This document shows, one piece after another, positions 27,097 to 36,991 of a stretch of 64,000 nt of DNA (position 1 is the first letter of the stretch; every line of letters begins with the position of its first letter). This DNA comes from Kordia sp. (GTDB taxonomy: Bacteria > Bacteroidota > Bacteroidia > Flavobacteriales > Flavobacteriaceae), in assembly GCF_022447245.1 (NCBI RefSeq), contig NZ_JAKVBC010000004.1, positions 62,001 through 126,000 on the forward strand, written 5' to 3'. Position numbers and translations under genes: made by a program. The notes under the pieces are model-generated. The model saw only the letters and a list, made by a program, of their open reading frames with translations. It made no database searches and had not been told where the DNA came from.

Positions 27097-27516
27097 ATGA
27101 AAAATGTACTCGTACTTTGTACAGGGAACTCTTGCCGAAGTCAAATGGCAGATGGTTACCTAACACATTTTACAAAAGAAAAAGCCGTTATTTACAGTGC
27201 TGGAATTGAAATACATGGTGTCAACCCAAAAGCTGTTGCCATTATGAAACAAGATGGCATTGATATCTCCCAAAATACTTCAAATGATGTTTCAGAATAT
27301 ATGGATATAAATTTTGATTTTATAATTACAGTTTGCGATCATGCGCATGAAAACTGTCCATACATTCCTAGTCAAAATGCCAAACGCATCCACCAAAACT
27401 TTTCTGATCCTTCAAAAGTGACTGGTTCAGAAGAGCAAGTTTTTAATGCGTTCAAAAAAACGAGAATTCAAATTAAAGACTTTTGCGAAAATTTTGTAGC
27501 TACAGAATTGAATTAG
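27097..27516 (+). CDS. Arsenate reductase/low-molecular-weight phosphatase-like protein
   Basis: 139 residues. The N-terminal P-loop VLCTGNSCRSQMADG gives the CX5R signature (Cys8, Arg14) of thioredoxin-coupled arsenate reductases and LMW protein-tyrosine phosphatases. FIITVCDHAHENCP near residue 85 supplies further Cys residues as in ArsC. It would reduce arsenate to arsenite or dephosphorylate protein. The neighbouring ArsR gene favours arsenic, but no arsenite pump (ArsB/Acr3) is in the window. Confidence 0.85.
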   Translation: MKNVLVLCTGNSCRSQMADGYLTHFTKEKAVIYSAGIEIHGVNPKAVAIMKQDGIDISQNTSNDVSEYMDINFDFIITVCDHAHENCPYIPSQNAKRIHQNFSDPSKVTGSEEQVFNAFKKTRIQIKDFCENFVATELN

Positions 27517-27562
27517 GTCTTGAGTTTAGTAAGAATCGTTTTTTTATATAAAGTTTAAACTA

Positions 27563-27614
27563 TCACTTCGTGTGGTTTTCCAACGAAAAATTGTATTGAG
27601 AAGTACTTTCTAAC
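27563..27614 (+). repeat. Dispersed intergenic repeat, copy A
   Basis: The segment from TCACTTCGTGTGGTTTTC through AAAATTGTATTGAGAAGTAC aligns with 59434-59488 with small changes and a short insertion. Both lie in gene-free DNA. Confidence 0.55.
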
Positions 27615-27709
27615 AATGATATTGTCAAGAGAAAAGCGTCGTTTCGACTAAAAAGCTTCTTTTCCTGCGAAAATTAAAATATTTTTGATCGGAATTAGTT
27701 TAGTTGTAG

Positions 27710-30700
27710 ATGAAGTCACTCTTTCTATTTTTTTGTATCAGCTTGTTTTTCACTGCGCAATTACAGGGACAAACAGAAAATCGCCGTGTCAAAAAAGTGG
27801 CAGTGAAAGATTCTATTGTGCTAGATTCGGTGAGTATTAATCCATTTCAATTCAAAATCACGGATAAGAAAAATAAAAAGATTGATTCCACAGCCTACCG
27901 AATTGATTTTGCAAAAGCTATTCTGTATTTAGATTTGGCAAAAATCAATACCGATTCCATTCGCGTAAGCTATAACAAATACCCAGAATTTTTAACAAAA
28001 AAATATACAGGGTTTAATAAGAACATCATTGTCGAAAATCCGATTGATATTGATAAAATTGTCTCGCTTCGATCGAATAAAGAACCAAGAAATACACGCC
28101 TTTTTGATGGTTTGAATACGTCTGGAAGTATTTCGCGAGGTGTCACTGTGGGAAATAATCAAAATTCGGTATTGAACTCTGAGCTAGATTTACAGATTTC
28201 TGGAAAAATCTCTGAAAATGTTACGCTTCGTGCTTCCATTCAAGATGCCAATATTCCGATACAAGAAAGCGGTTATTCACAACGTTTGGATGAGTTTGAC
28301 CAAGTATTTATTGAACTCGAAAGCAAAAACTGGAAAATTCGTGCTGGAGACGTGAATCTAGAAAATACTACAACCGATTTTATGCGTTTTCAGAAAAAAG
28401 TGCAAGGTGTTGGTATTACAGCCACCTTGCCAGGAGAAAATAGTAAAACCACACTTTTTGCTTCTGGAGCTTTGGTTCGTGGTCGATATACACAAAGTAG
28501 ATTTCAAGGCCAAGAAGGAAATCAAGGTCCGTATAAATTGACAGGTCCAAACGAAGAATTATTTATTTTGATCATTTCTGGAAGTGAAACCGTATACGTT
28601 AACGGATTGCCTGTAGAACGTGGCGAAAACAACGATTATGTGATTGATTATAATGCAGGAGAAATTACGTTTACGTCTCGTTATCCAATTACCTCAGAAA
28701 TGCGTATTACGGTAGAATATCAGTTTACCGATAACAACTATACACGATTTGTAGCGTATGGTGGTGCACAATATGAACGTGATAAGTTTAAAGTAGCAGG
28801 ATATATTTATTCTGAAAATGATTCTAAGAATCAACCAATTCAGCAGAATTTATCTGAAGAACAAGTGCAAATTTTACGAGATGCAGGAGACAATCAGCAG
28901 TTAATGTCCGCGCCTTCTGCGGTAGAACAAGCCTTTTCGGAAAATAGGATTTTATACAAAAAAGAAACCATTGACGGTATGGAAGTCTTTGTATTTTCTA
29001 ACAATCCAGATGATACCTTGTTTGATGTTCGCTTTACACTTGTCGGTGATAATCAAGGAAATTATGTACTATCCAATACAGCTTCCAACGGTCGTATTTA
29101 TGAGTATATTTCGCCAATTGCTGGTGTGCAACAAGGAAATTATGAACCTATTATTCAGTTAGTTTCTCCAACCAAAACTCAGGTTGCAGTTATCAATGGA
29201 GCGTATACGCCGAGTGAAAAAACAGATCTACTGTTTGAAGTTGGCTTTAGCAATAATGATCAAAATTTATTTTCGTCTTTGGACGATGATAACAATCAAG
29301 GATTGGCGGCTAAAGTTCGTGTAAAACAACGACTGTTAGATAAAAAATGGAGAGTAGAAAGCTTTGTAGATTTCAATTATATTGATGAAAAGTTTCAAAC
29401 CATAGAGCGTTTGTACTCTATTGAATTTAATCGTGATTGGAACTTAGATAATACCATCGGTAATATAGGAAATCAGCAATTTTTAACTACTGGATTAGAC
29501 TTTTCTAATAAAGAAAATGGAACCGCACAGTATCGCTTTGAATATTTAGACTTTCAAAACAATGCTACAGGAAATCGTCATGTATTGCAATCCAATTTAA
29601 AGTTTGGAAAGCTACAAGTACAATCTAACGGAAGTTATTTAACGAATGAAACAAATACTACAACTTCCGATTTCTTACGCTTGTTTGCACGTTCTGCCTA
29701 TAGTTTTGATAAAAGTTGGATTGGTACACGTGTCGATTTGGAAAGTAACGAACAAAAAGAAATTGCTACGGAATCATTTACACCATTAAGCCAGCGATTT
29801 AAAGCTTACACAGGATTTATTGGCGTTGGAGATAGTTTAAAAATTCATGCTGAAGTTGGGTATACCTATCGTGTGAATGATAGTTTGCGTAATAACTTGC
29901 TGCAACGTGTAAATACTTCAAATACCTACTTTTTAAAATCACGATTGATTCAGAATGAAAATACACAATTGTCATTATTTGTCAATTACAGGACCTTAAA
30001 CCAAGTAGATGAAGACTTGGAAGACGAACAATCGTTGAATTCGCGTTTGGTATATCAACAGCGATTGTTCAATAAAATTGTCACCTTAAATACGGTGTAC
30101 GAAACCAATTCAGGAACCTTACCGCAACAGGAATTTACCTACGTACAAGTTGATCCAGGACAAGGTGTGTACACTTGGAACGATTATAACAATAATGGTA
30201 TTCAAGAACTGAATGAATTTGAATTGGCACAGTTTCCCGATGAAGCTATTTATGTTCGCGTTTTACTTCCCAATCAGATTTTCATTAAAACCCATCAAAA
30301 CAAATTTAGTCAAGTCGTTACCTTTAATCCTTCGCAATGGAATACAAGTAACGCTAAAGGCTTTAAGAAATTTATATCGTATTTTTACAATCAAGCATCA
30401 TTTTTAATTGATCGAAAGATTCGTCGTGAAAATGATAATTTCAATTTTAATCCGTTTGACGATGAAGAAGGCGACAATGTATTAGGCTTGAGTCAAACCT
30501 TGCGGAATGCACTCTTTTTCAATCGTGGAAAGCAGAAATACACAACTTCATATACGTATTTGAATGCAAAATCGAAAAACTTACTCTCTGTAGGTTCACA
30601 AGTAAATATCAATACTTCACATCAGTTGCAGTTTACACACAAAATTGGCAAGTTTTGGCTAACCGATTTGATTGGTAGTACTGGAAAAACAGAAAGCATA

Positions 30701-31132
30701 TCAGAAAACTTTTTAAACAAAAATTTTGAAATTAATCTATTCAAAGTAGAACCTACACTTTCGTATTTATTTAGTAGAAACAGTCGTTTTAGTGTCTTTT
30801 ACAAGTATGAAAATAAAGAAAACCTCGTTGGTGATTCGGAAACCTTAACTCAACAAAAAGTTGGTATTTCGTTCGCGTATAGTAATCAGCAAAAAATTGC
30901 CTTAAATGGTGAATTTAATTATTTTCAGAATAACTTTTCAGGAAATGCATTTTCACCAGTCGGATACCAAATGTTAGAAGGTTTGCAACCCGGAACTAAC
31001 TTTACATGGAACATTTTAATTCAGAAAAAATTGACCAAGTTTTTAGATTTAAACCTTTCTTATTTTGGGCGAAAGAGTGAAACTTCACAAACAATTCATA
31101 CTGGAAATGTTCAACTAAAGGCATTTTTTTAA
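27710..31132 (+). CDS. Large outer-membrane beta-barrel-like protein
   Basis: 1140 residues with a signal peptide ending near residue 20 (TAQLQGQ). The rest alternates short beta segments and Asn/Asp-rich turns and ends in an aromatic strand (VQLKAFF), as outer-membrane barrels do. GSISRGVTVGNNQNSVLNSEL, LRASIQDANIPIQ and WKIRAGDVNLENT-like segments recur in a family of large uncharacterised Bacteroidota surface proteins. It carries no TonB box or plug domain that I can see, so a TonB receptor is unlikely. It appears monocistronic. Function unknown. Confidence 0.72.
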   Translation: MKSLFLFFCISLFFTAQLQGQTENRRVKKVAVKDSIVLDSVSINPFQFKITDKKNKKIDSTAYRIDFAKAILYLDLAKINTDSIRVSYNKYPEFLTKKYTGFNKNIIVENPIDIDKIVSLRSNKEPRNTRLFDGLNTSGSISRGVTVGNNQNSVLNSELDLQISGKISENVTLRASIQDANIPIQESGYSQRLDEFDQVFIELESKNWKIRAGDVNLENTTTDFMRFQKKVQGVGITATLPGENSKTTLFASGALVRGRYTQSRFQGQEGNQGPYKLTGPNEELFILIISGSETVYVNGLPVERGENNDYVIDYNAGEITFTSRYPITSEMRITVEYQFTDNNYTRFVAYGGAQYERDKFKVAGYIYSENDSKNQPIQQNLSEEQVQILRDAGDNQQLMSAPSAVEQAFSENRILYKKETIDGMEVFVFSNNPDDTLFDVRFTLVGDNQGNYVLSNTASNGRIYEYISPIAGVQQGNYEPIIQLVSPTKTQVAVINGAYTPSEKTDLLFEVGFSNNDQNLFSSLDDDNNQGLAAKVRVKQRLLDKKWRVESFVDFNYIDEKFQTIERLYSIEFNRDWNLDNTIGNIGNQQFLTTGLDFSNKENGTAQYRFEYLDFQNNATGNRHVLQSNLKFGKLQVQSNGSYLTNETNTTTSDFLRLFARSAYSFDKSWIGTRVDLESNEQKEIATESFTPLSQRFKAYTGFIGVGDSLKIHAEVGYTYRVNDSLRNNLLQRVNTSNTYFLKSRLIQNENTQLSLFVNYRTLNQVDEDLEDEQSLNSRLVYQQRLFNKIVTLNTVYETNSGTLPQQEFTYVQVDPGQGVYTWNDYNNNGIQELNEFELAQFPDEAIYVRVLLPNQIFIKTHQNKFSQVVTFNPSQWNTSNAKGFKKFISYFYNQASFLIDRKIRRENDNFNFNPFDDEEGDNVLGLSQTLRNALFFNRGKQKYTTSYTYLNAKSKNLLSVGSQVNINTSHQLQFTHKIGKFWLTDLIGSTGKTESISENFLNKNFEINLFKVEPTLSYLFSRNSRFSVFYKYENKENLVGDSETLTQQKVGISFAYSNQQKIALNGEFNYFQNNFSGNAFSPVGYQMLEGLQPGTNFTWNILIQKKLTKFLDLNLSYFGRKSETSQTIHTGNVQLKAFF

Positions 31133-31299
31133 AATACACAAAACCATAATTAAAGCCTCTATTTATCATACTTGAAAGTTTTTTATTAAATTTATTTTAA
31201 TTTATTCTAAATAAAAACGCAACCTTTTTAAATTTTCACATCTATTAATGGTATAATTGTTGTTAGATAAAGCAACATACAACAACAAAACCGTTAATT

Positions 31300-31848
31300 A
31301 TGATAAACAACTTTACACAAAAATTACTCGTACTATTCCTTTTTACAGGATTTTTAGCAACTGCACAAGACATGAATTCAGATGACCAATTTGGTGTTGG
31401 TGATCGCAAGAGTGAAATCAAATTAGATGTATTTGATGCCGCTTTTTTCTCTGCGTTAGATATTAGTTATGAACGTGTAAATGATACTTCTATAGGTTAT
31501 GGAGTATCTGTATTTGCTAACTTTAGAGATCCTAAAGAAAATGCCGCGTATTATGAAAAATTTGCAGTAACACCATTTTTTAGATTTTACTTCTTTAATA
31601 AAGAAGATTTTGGTGCCAAAGGGTTATTTGCTGAAGTATTCTCAAAATTTGCTTCAGGTGAGAATCCTGATAATTTAAATGATGAATATTTTGATGCTGC
31701 CTTAGGGTTAGCCATTGGTAAAAAATGGGTCAACAGAAGAGGTTTTATGTTAGAAATTTCCTTCGGCGGAGGACGAAACATCGGATTGGATGACAATTCG
31801 CCTGAATTTACATTTAGAGGAGGAATTTCATTAGGTTATAGATTTTAA
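31300..31848 (+). CDS. Small outer-membrane beta-barrel protein
   Basis: 182 residues with a signal peptide (LLVLFLFTGFLATAQ) and about eight amphipathic strands ending in ISLGYRF, whose terminal Phe is typical of outer-membrane proteins. It resembles DUF3575-type small barrels. It stands alone between the 1140-residue barrel gene and glyS and shares a bidirectional terminator with glyS. Confidence 0.7.
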   Translation: MINNFTQKLLVLFLFTGFLATAQDMNSDDQFGVGDRKSEIKLDVFDAAFFSALDISYERVNDTSIGYGVSVFANFRDPKENAAYYEKFAVTPFFRFYFFNKEDFGAKGLFAEVFSKFASGENPDNLNDEYFDAALGLAIGKKWVNRRGFMLEISFGGGRNIGLDDNSPEFTFRGGISLGYRF

Positions 31849-31878
31849 AAAAGTGAATCGATAAAAACTTGTGAAAAA

Positions 31879-31916
31879 GAAAAGCGATCGTAATCATCTT
31901 ACAATCGCTTTTTTTA
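31879..31916. terminator. Bidirectional terminator between the small barrel gene and glyS
   Basis: AAAAGCGATCGTAA pairs imperfectly with TTACAATCGCTTTT around TCATC, with A and T tracts on the two sides. Confidence 0.75.
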
Positions 31917-31935
31917 TGTCAATTGGCATAAGGTT

Positions 31936-33480
31936 TTACATGCTCATTAACCATGTACGCATATCTACTTCTTTGTTGATAATACCACGTACGTCTTCAA
32001 TTTTTACACGTTGTTGTTCCATGGTATCTCTATGACGAATGGTCACCATATTATCTTCTTTTGTTTCATGATCAATCGTAATACAAAATGGAGTTCCAGC
32101 TGCATCTTGTCTACGATAGCGACGACCTATAGAGTCTTTTCCTTCTTCATAAACCATATTAAAATCCCATTTTAAATCATCCATGATTTCTCTGGCAATT
32201 TCTGGCAAACCATCTTTTTCTACTAATGGTAATACTGCGGCTTTAGTTGGTGCTAATACAGCTGGTAAACGTAATACTGTACGTGTAGTTCCATCTGGTA
32301 AATCTTCTTCAACTAATGAATTAGAGAATACTGCCAAAAACATACGATCCAAACCAATAGAAGTTTCTACCACATAAGGCACATAACTTTCTTTGGTTTC
32401 ATTATCATAGTATCTTAACTTTTTTCCAGAGTACTCTTCGTGCTGACTTAAATCGAAATCTGTACGCGAATGAATTCCTTCCAATTCTTTGAAACCAAAT
32501 GGGAAATTAAATTCAATATCTGCGGCAGCATCTGCATAGTGTGCTAATTTATCGTGATCATGGAAACGGTAATTTTCCTCACCCATTCCTAAAGACAAGT
32601 GCCATTTTAAACGGTTTTCTTTCCATTTCTCATACCATTCTTTTTGCGTTCCCGGCTTTACAAAGAATTGCATTTCCATTTGTTCAAATTCGCGTTGTCT
32701 AAATATAAATTGACGTGCTACGATTTCGTTGCGGAAAGCTTTTCCTGTTTGCGCAATTCCAAAAGGAATTTTCATACGACCTGTTTTCTGAACATTCAAG
32801 AAGTTCACAAAAATACCTTGTGCCGTTTCTGGACGTAGATATACTTTGGTTGAACTACCTGCAGAAGCACCTAATTGTGTACCAAACATTAAGTTAAATT
32901 GCTTTACTTCTGTCCAATTCTTAGAACCAGAAACAGGATCTGCAATTCCTAAATCTTCAATTAGTTGTTTGAATCCTTCTAAATCGTTTTCTTCCTGTAC
33001 ACGAGCCAATTCGTTACTTATTTCATCAACTTGTTTTTGACGACGTAACACATTTGGGTTTGTAGAACGAAATTCTTCTTCACTAAACGCATCTCCAAAA
33101 CGCTTTTTAGCTTTTGTGATGTCCTTATTTATTTTTTGAACTATTTTCTCTCTGTGATCTTCTACTAAAACATCAGCGCGGTAACGCTTCTTTGAATCTT
33201 TATTATCAATAAGAGGATCATTAAACGCATCAACGTGGCCAGAAGCTTTCCAAGTTGTTGGATGCATCAAAATTGCAGCATCAATCCCTACAATATTTTC
33301 ATGCATTTGTACCATTGCTTTCCACCAATAGTCGCGTATATTCTTCTTTAATTCTGCTCCATTTTGAGCATAATCGTATACAGCACTTAAACCGTCATAA
33401 ATTTCACTCGACTGAAATATATAACCGTATTCTTTTGCGTGCGATACTACTTTCTTAAATTGATCGTCTTGTTTTGCCAT
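31936..33480 (-). CDS. glyS: Glycine--tRNA ligase
   Basis: 514 residues of the single-chain (GlyQS, alpha2) class II type. Signatures include YLRPETAQGIFVNFLN (near 215), FRNEIVARQFIFRQREFEQMEMQFF (motif 2), VPYVVETSIGLDRMFLAVF (motif 3) and the anticodon domain from about residue 390. It charges tRNA-Gly. The start ATG is at 33480. A TATATTTG -7 box lies only five bases upstream, so the mRNA may be leaderless. Confidence 0.97.
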   Translation of the reverse strand: MAKQDDQFKKVVSHAKEYGYIFQSSEIYDGLSAVYDYAQNGAELKKNIRDYWWKAMVQMHENIVGIDAAILMHPTTWKASGHVDAFNDPLIDNKDSKKRYRADVLVEDHREKIVQKINKDITKAKKRFGDAFSEEEFRSTNPNVLRRQKQVDEISNELARVQEENDLEGFKQLIEDLGIADPVSGSKNWTEVKQFNLMFGTQLGASAGSSTKVYLRPETAQGIFVNFLNVQKTGRMKIPFGIAQTGKAFRNEIVARQFIFRQREFEQMEMQFFVKPGTQKEWYEKWKENRLKWHLSLGMGEENYRFHDHDKLAHYADAAADIEFNFPFGFKELEGIHSRTDFDLSQHEEYSGKKLRYYDNETKESYVPYVVETSIGLDRMFLAVFSNSLVEEDLPDGTTRTVLRLPAVLAPTKAAVLPLVEKDGLPEIAREIMDDLKWDFNMVYEEGKDSIGRRYRRQDAAGTPFCITIDHETKEDNMVTIRHRDTMEQQRVKIEDVRGIINKEVDMRTWLMSM

Positions 33481-33484
33481 GCCG

Positions 33485-33492
33485 CAAATATA
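33485..33492 (-). promoter_or_regulatory. -7 box immediately before glyS
   Basis: On the minus strand TATATTTG, an exact TAnnTTTG match, ends five bases before the glyS ATG, which implies a transcript with almost no leader. No -33 TTTG was found. Confidence 0.4.
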
Positions 33493-33516
33493 AAACGTTT
33501 GGATATCAGCTACAAG

Positions 33517-34071
33517 CTATTTTTGCGCGATATATACAAAAGCTGGCGGAATGTTGAAAGCTTCAAAGGATAACTTCACTTTATCGTTAAAAACTTCTTT
33601 GAGTTTTTTGTAATAGGTAGGACTGTATTGATATTGAACAAACATACTATCATCCTCCATAGCTTCGTAGGTATTTTTTAAAATACGATCGCTAATTTCT
33701 TGTGGAATATTTGTAAACGGTAAGCTAGAAACCACACAATCTACTTTGTCAAAACCATATTTTTTTAAAACAGGCTGAATTTCTTCGGCAGATACTTTTT
33801 CAATAATTAGTTGTGAATGCTTTATCTTTTCTAGTGATTGAAAAAACTTTTCATTGACTTCAAAGGTGATTACTTTTGTGTGAGGTTGTACTCTTTTTAA
33901 AATTTCTTTGGTAATAATTCCATTTCCAGGGCCAAACTCGACAATTACTTTTACAGTATCAAAATTTATACTTTTTACCATTCGTTTCGTAAGAAAACGA
34001 GAACTTGGAACAATAGTTCCTGAGGTTTTAATATCGCGTATGGCTTCTCTGAAAAATTTTAACCGATCCAA
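33517..34071 (-). CDS. Class I SAM-dependent methyltransferase, PmtA/RsmA-like
   Basis: 184 residues. IVEFGPGNGIITKEIL is the SAM-binding motif I and VVSSLPFTNIPQEISD is a motif IV variant close to that of phospholipid N-methyltransferases and rRNA adenine dimethylases. The SGTIVPSSRFLTKRMV start is typical of the PmtA-like group. The substrate is not known; phosphatidylethanolamine or a small molecule are options. It lies just upstream of glyS on the same strand, with a 36-bp gap. Confidence 0.8.
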   Translation of the reverse strand: MDRLKFFREAIRDIKTSGTIVPSSRFLTKRMVKSINFDTVKVIVEFGPGNGIITKEILKRVQPHTKVITFEVNEKFFQSLEKIKHSQLIIEKVSAEEIQPVLKKYGFDKVDCVVSSLPFTNIPQEISDRILKNTYEAMEDDSMFVQYQYSPTYYKKLKEVFNDKVKLSFEAFNIPPAFVYIAQK

Positions 34072-34199
34072 TCGAGGAAATTTTTATTACTTAATGTTCG
34101 TTTGATTTTTGAATATACCGCGAAGTAAAGAAATTATTCAGAAAGTATCACATTTTTTATGCGATTCTTTTCTTTTTAAGAAAGAACTAAGAAAATTGT

Positions 34200-34601
34200 T
34201 TAATAAACGGATTGCATGTGACCTGGAGACATACCATCATGAAGTTCATGTTGTAGATATTGATTACGCTTTCGCAATTCTAACATTTCCCTTCTGTATT
34301 TCGTAATAGAACTATAATCTAAAACTTTGTCCTCTAATTCTTCTAGCAACTTTTTAACTTTTTGCTTTTCGGCAAGTACTTCAGTAGTTTTTACTTGATG
34401 CTCTTTGGTTAAATGATCGTAATTTTTGATAATTTCTCTCAATTCCTCTTTAACAAGTAATTTTTCATTTTCCAAATACGCATCTTTTTCATTTTCATTA
34501 TCGTTCTGATTGTATACAGAAATGCAGACCATAGATAAAGTCATTGCAGCAAGTGCAATTAATAGTATTTTTTGAATTGTATCTTTTGTGGCTCCACTCA
34601 T
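34200..34601 (-). CDS. Small membrane-anchored coiled-coil protein
   Basis: 133 residues. A short cytoplasmic start and one transmembrane helix (ILLIALAAMTLSMVCISVY, about 12-30) lead into a charged coiled coil (about 38-118) and a His/Met-rich end. I do not recognise a family. It lies back to back with comF; the two coding regions do not overlap if comF starts at GTG 34623. Confidence 0.62.
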   Translation of the reverse strand: MSGATKDTIQKILLIALAAMTLSMVCISVYNQNDNENEKDAYLENEKLLVKEELREIIKNYDHLTKEHQVKTTEVLAEKQKVKKLLEELEDKVLDYSSITKYRREMLELRKRNQYLQHELHDGMSPGHMQSVY

Positions 34602-34622
34602 AAAAAAGTAGTACTTTTACGT

Positions 34623-35312
34623 GTGGCAAATATATTAAATAATATTCTTTCTTCCTTTTTTCCTGCAACTTGCTTGGGCTGTTCTGACAAGTTGATGCAT
34701 CAAGAACAGGATATTTGTACGAAATGTTTACACAACTTACCATTCACGGAGTTTCATAAACATACAGAAAACCCTGTAAAACAAACATTCTACGGAAGAG
34801 TTCATATTGAAAATGCAACCGCTTTACTCCATTACAAGAAAAATGGAATCGTACAACAGCTAATACATCATTTAAAATATAAAGACAGACAAGATGTTGG
34901 TAATTTTCTAGGAAACATGCTAGGTGAAAGACTTAAAAAAGAAGCTGCGTACACTAATATTGATTACATCATTCCTGTTCCATTACATAAAAAACGACTA
35001 CAAAAGCGTGGATACAATCAAGTAACTAATTTTGGACAAGAACTTGCCAAACATTTAGAAGCGGTATATGTAGATGACATTCTTATCAAAATAAACAACA
35101 TTAAAACACAAGCTTTTAAAAAACGTGCAGCACGTTGGTTAACTGCACAACATTCATTTGAAGTTACAGACACTACACTATTACAAGGAAAACATATTCT
35201 ATTAGTAGACGATATTATTACTACAGGCGCAACACTAGAAGCCTGTACTTTAGCACTTCAAAAAATACCAAATATTAAAATTAGTGTAGCAACTATGTCA
35301 ATAGCAAGTTAA
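34623..35312 (+). CDS. comF: ComF-family phosphoribosyltransferase-like protein
   Basis: 229 residues from GTG 34623, the start that fits family length and avoids overlap with the divergent gene; the frame opens further upstream to 34572. The N-terminus has ATCLGC and CTKCLHNLP pairs of Cys (zinc-like). A PRTase core follows with YIIPVPLHKKRLQKRGYNQ and the PRPP loop ILLVDDIITTGATLEAC. ComF members are needed for DNA uptake in some bacteria; the precise role in Bacteroidota is unclear. Confidence 0.88.
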   Translation: MANILNNILSSFFPATCLGCSDKLMHQEQDICTKCLHNLPFTEFHKHTENPVKQTFYGRVHIENATALLHYKKNGIVQQLIHHLKYKDRQDVGNFLGNMLGERLKKEAAYTNIDYIIPVPLHKKRLQKRGYNQVTNFGQELAKHLEAVYVDDILIKINNIKTQAFKKRAARWLTAQHSFEVTDTTLLQGKHILLVDDIITTGATLEACTLALQKIPNIKISVATMSIAS

Positions 35313-35372
35313 AACGTTCGTCAGTACCAAAAATAATTAGTTTATTTGTAGCGCATTATTTTATATCAGTTA

Positions 35373-36989
35373 ATGAAACAACGTTTTATATCTTTTTCTT
35401 TGGTGACTTTGATCCTTATGTCATTGTTCAATTGTGCCAAGCGTGGTTTTCCAACAGGTGGTGAACCTGATAAAACACCGCCAAAAATGGTAAAATCACA
35501 ACCTGAAGAATTCAGCACTAATTTTGACGAAAAGCGAATCCGTATTTATTTTGATGAATATATTAAAGTCAAAAATATTCAGAAGCAGTTGATTATTTCT
35601 CCACCCATAAAAGAAGGTGGTTATGTTATATATCCACAAGGAAGTTCAAGCAAGTATATTGATATTCAAATTCTTGATACGCTACAACCAAATACAACTT
35701 ATTCCTTCAATTTTGGGCAAAGTATTGTAGATAATAACGAGGAAAACCCGTATGATTATTTTAAGTATGTCTTTTCTACAGGTTCCTATATTGATTCTTT
35801 AGAAGTTACAGGAACTATCAAAGATGCATTGGATAGAAATCCTGAAAAATTTGTATCGGTAATGTTGTATGAAATTGATTCAACATACAACGATTCTACT
35901 ATTTATAAAAAGACACCAACATATATTACCAATACTTTAGATAGTTTAACAGAGTTTAAGCTTTCTAATTTACGTGCTGGAAAATACAAAATGCTTGCAT
36001 TGAAAGATAAAGCAAGCAACTATCTTTTTAATCCACTTACAGATAAAATTGGATATGTAGAACAAGAAGTTACAGTTCCTACAGATTCTTTTTACACAAT
36101 TACTTTATTCAAAGAAATTCCTGAATTTAAAGCAACACGACCTGCGCAAATTTCTAAAAATATGATTGCTTTTGGGCATGAAGGTCCTGTAGATAGTATG
36201 AAAGTAACTATCAACTCAGAAGTTCCTGAGAATTTTAGATTCAAAACGACACGTCATCCCGAAAAAGATACACTGCGTTATTGGTTTGAGAATTTAAAAC
36301 CAGAAACCGATTCCCTGTTATTTACAGTTTCTAAAGGTGCATACAGTAAAGATTTCACAGTAAAAATTAAAGATATGGAAAAAGATTCCATGAATTTATC
36401 TGTGAATTACCGAGGAAATATTCCACCAAACGGTGATTTTAAAGTCATATCAAATACACCAATTGTTGCTATTGATCAAAACACGATTTCCATTCAAAAT
36501 AAAGATTCTATTCCCGTGGCATTTACTACGAAATTGAATGAAAAGAATAATAGTTTGGATGTGTTTTTTGAGAAAAAGGAGAATCAGCGTTACAAAATTC
36601 AAATGTTGCCAAAAACAATTACTGACTTTTATGGTGAAATCAATGACACATTGAATTATACCTTGATTACTAAGGAAAATAAAGACTATGGAAATATTCA
36701 ACTTACCTATGGTGGTTCTGAATATCCTGTACTAATTCAAGTTGTCAATGAAAAGCTCGAACTGATTGCTGAACAATATGCTACAGAACCACAAGATTCT
36801 TATAATTTCCCTTACATTGATCCACAATTTGTGTATTTCCGCGTGATATATGATACCAATAAAAATGGAAAATGGGATACTGGAAATTATCTAAAAAATA
36901 AGCAACCAGAAATTGTAAAGTATTTCCCGAAAAAGGTAGAAATCCGAGCAAATTGGGATGTCATTGAAGATCTTAAAAACTTGAAGTAA
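35373..36989 (+). CDS. Lipoprotein with N-terminal SbsA-type Ig-like domain
   Basis: 538 residues. The signal ends in a lipobox, LMSLFNC, so the Cys is lipidated. PDKTPPKMVKSQPEEFSTNF starts a bacterial Ig-like domain of the Big_5 type (about 33-130). The remainder is beta-rich and ends with YDTNKNGKWDTGNY, a Ca2+-loop-like stretch often seen in these lipoproteins. As I recall, similar proteins are near-universal in Flavobacteriaceae, with unknown function. It converges on the AAA ATPase gene with only a 2-bp gap. Confidence 0.85.
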   Translation: MKQRFISFSLVTLILMSLFNCAKRGFPTGGEPDKTPPKMVKSQPEEFSTNFDEKRIRIYFDEYIKVKNIQKQLIISPPIKEGGYVIYPQGSSSKYIDIQILDTLQPNTTYSFNFGQSIVDNNEENPYDYFKYVFSTGSYIDSLEVTGTIKDALDRNPEKFVSVMLYEIDSTYNDSTIYKKTPTYITNTLDSLTEFKLSNLRAGKYKMLALKDKASNYLFNPLTDKIGYVEQEVTVPTDSFYTITLFKEIPEFKATRPAQISKNMIAFGHEGPVDSMKVTINSEVPENFRFKTTRHPEKDTLRYWFENLKPETDSLLFTVSKGAYSKDFTVKIKDMEKDSMNLSVNYRGNIPPNGDFKVISNTPIVAIDQNTISIQNKDSIPVAFTTKLNEKNNSLDVFFEKKENQRYKIQMLPKTITDFYGEINDTLNYTLITKENKDYGNIQLTYGGSEYPVLIQVVNEKLELIAEQYATEPQDSYNFPYIDPQFVYFRVIYDTNKNGKWDTGNYLKNKQPEIVKYFPKKVEIRANWDVIEDLKNLK

Positions 36990-36991
36990 GA

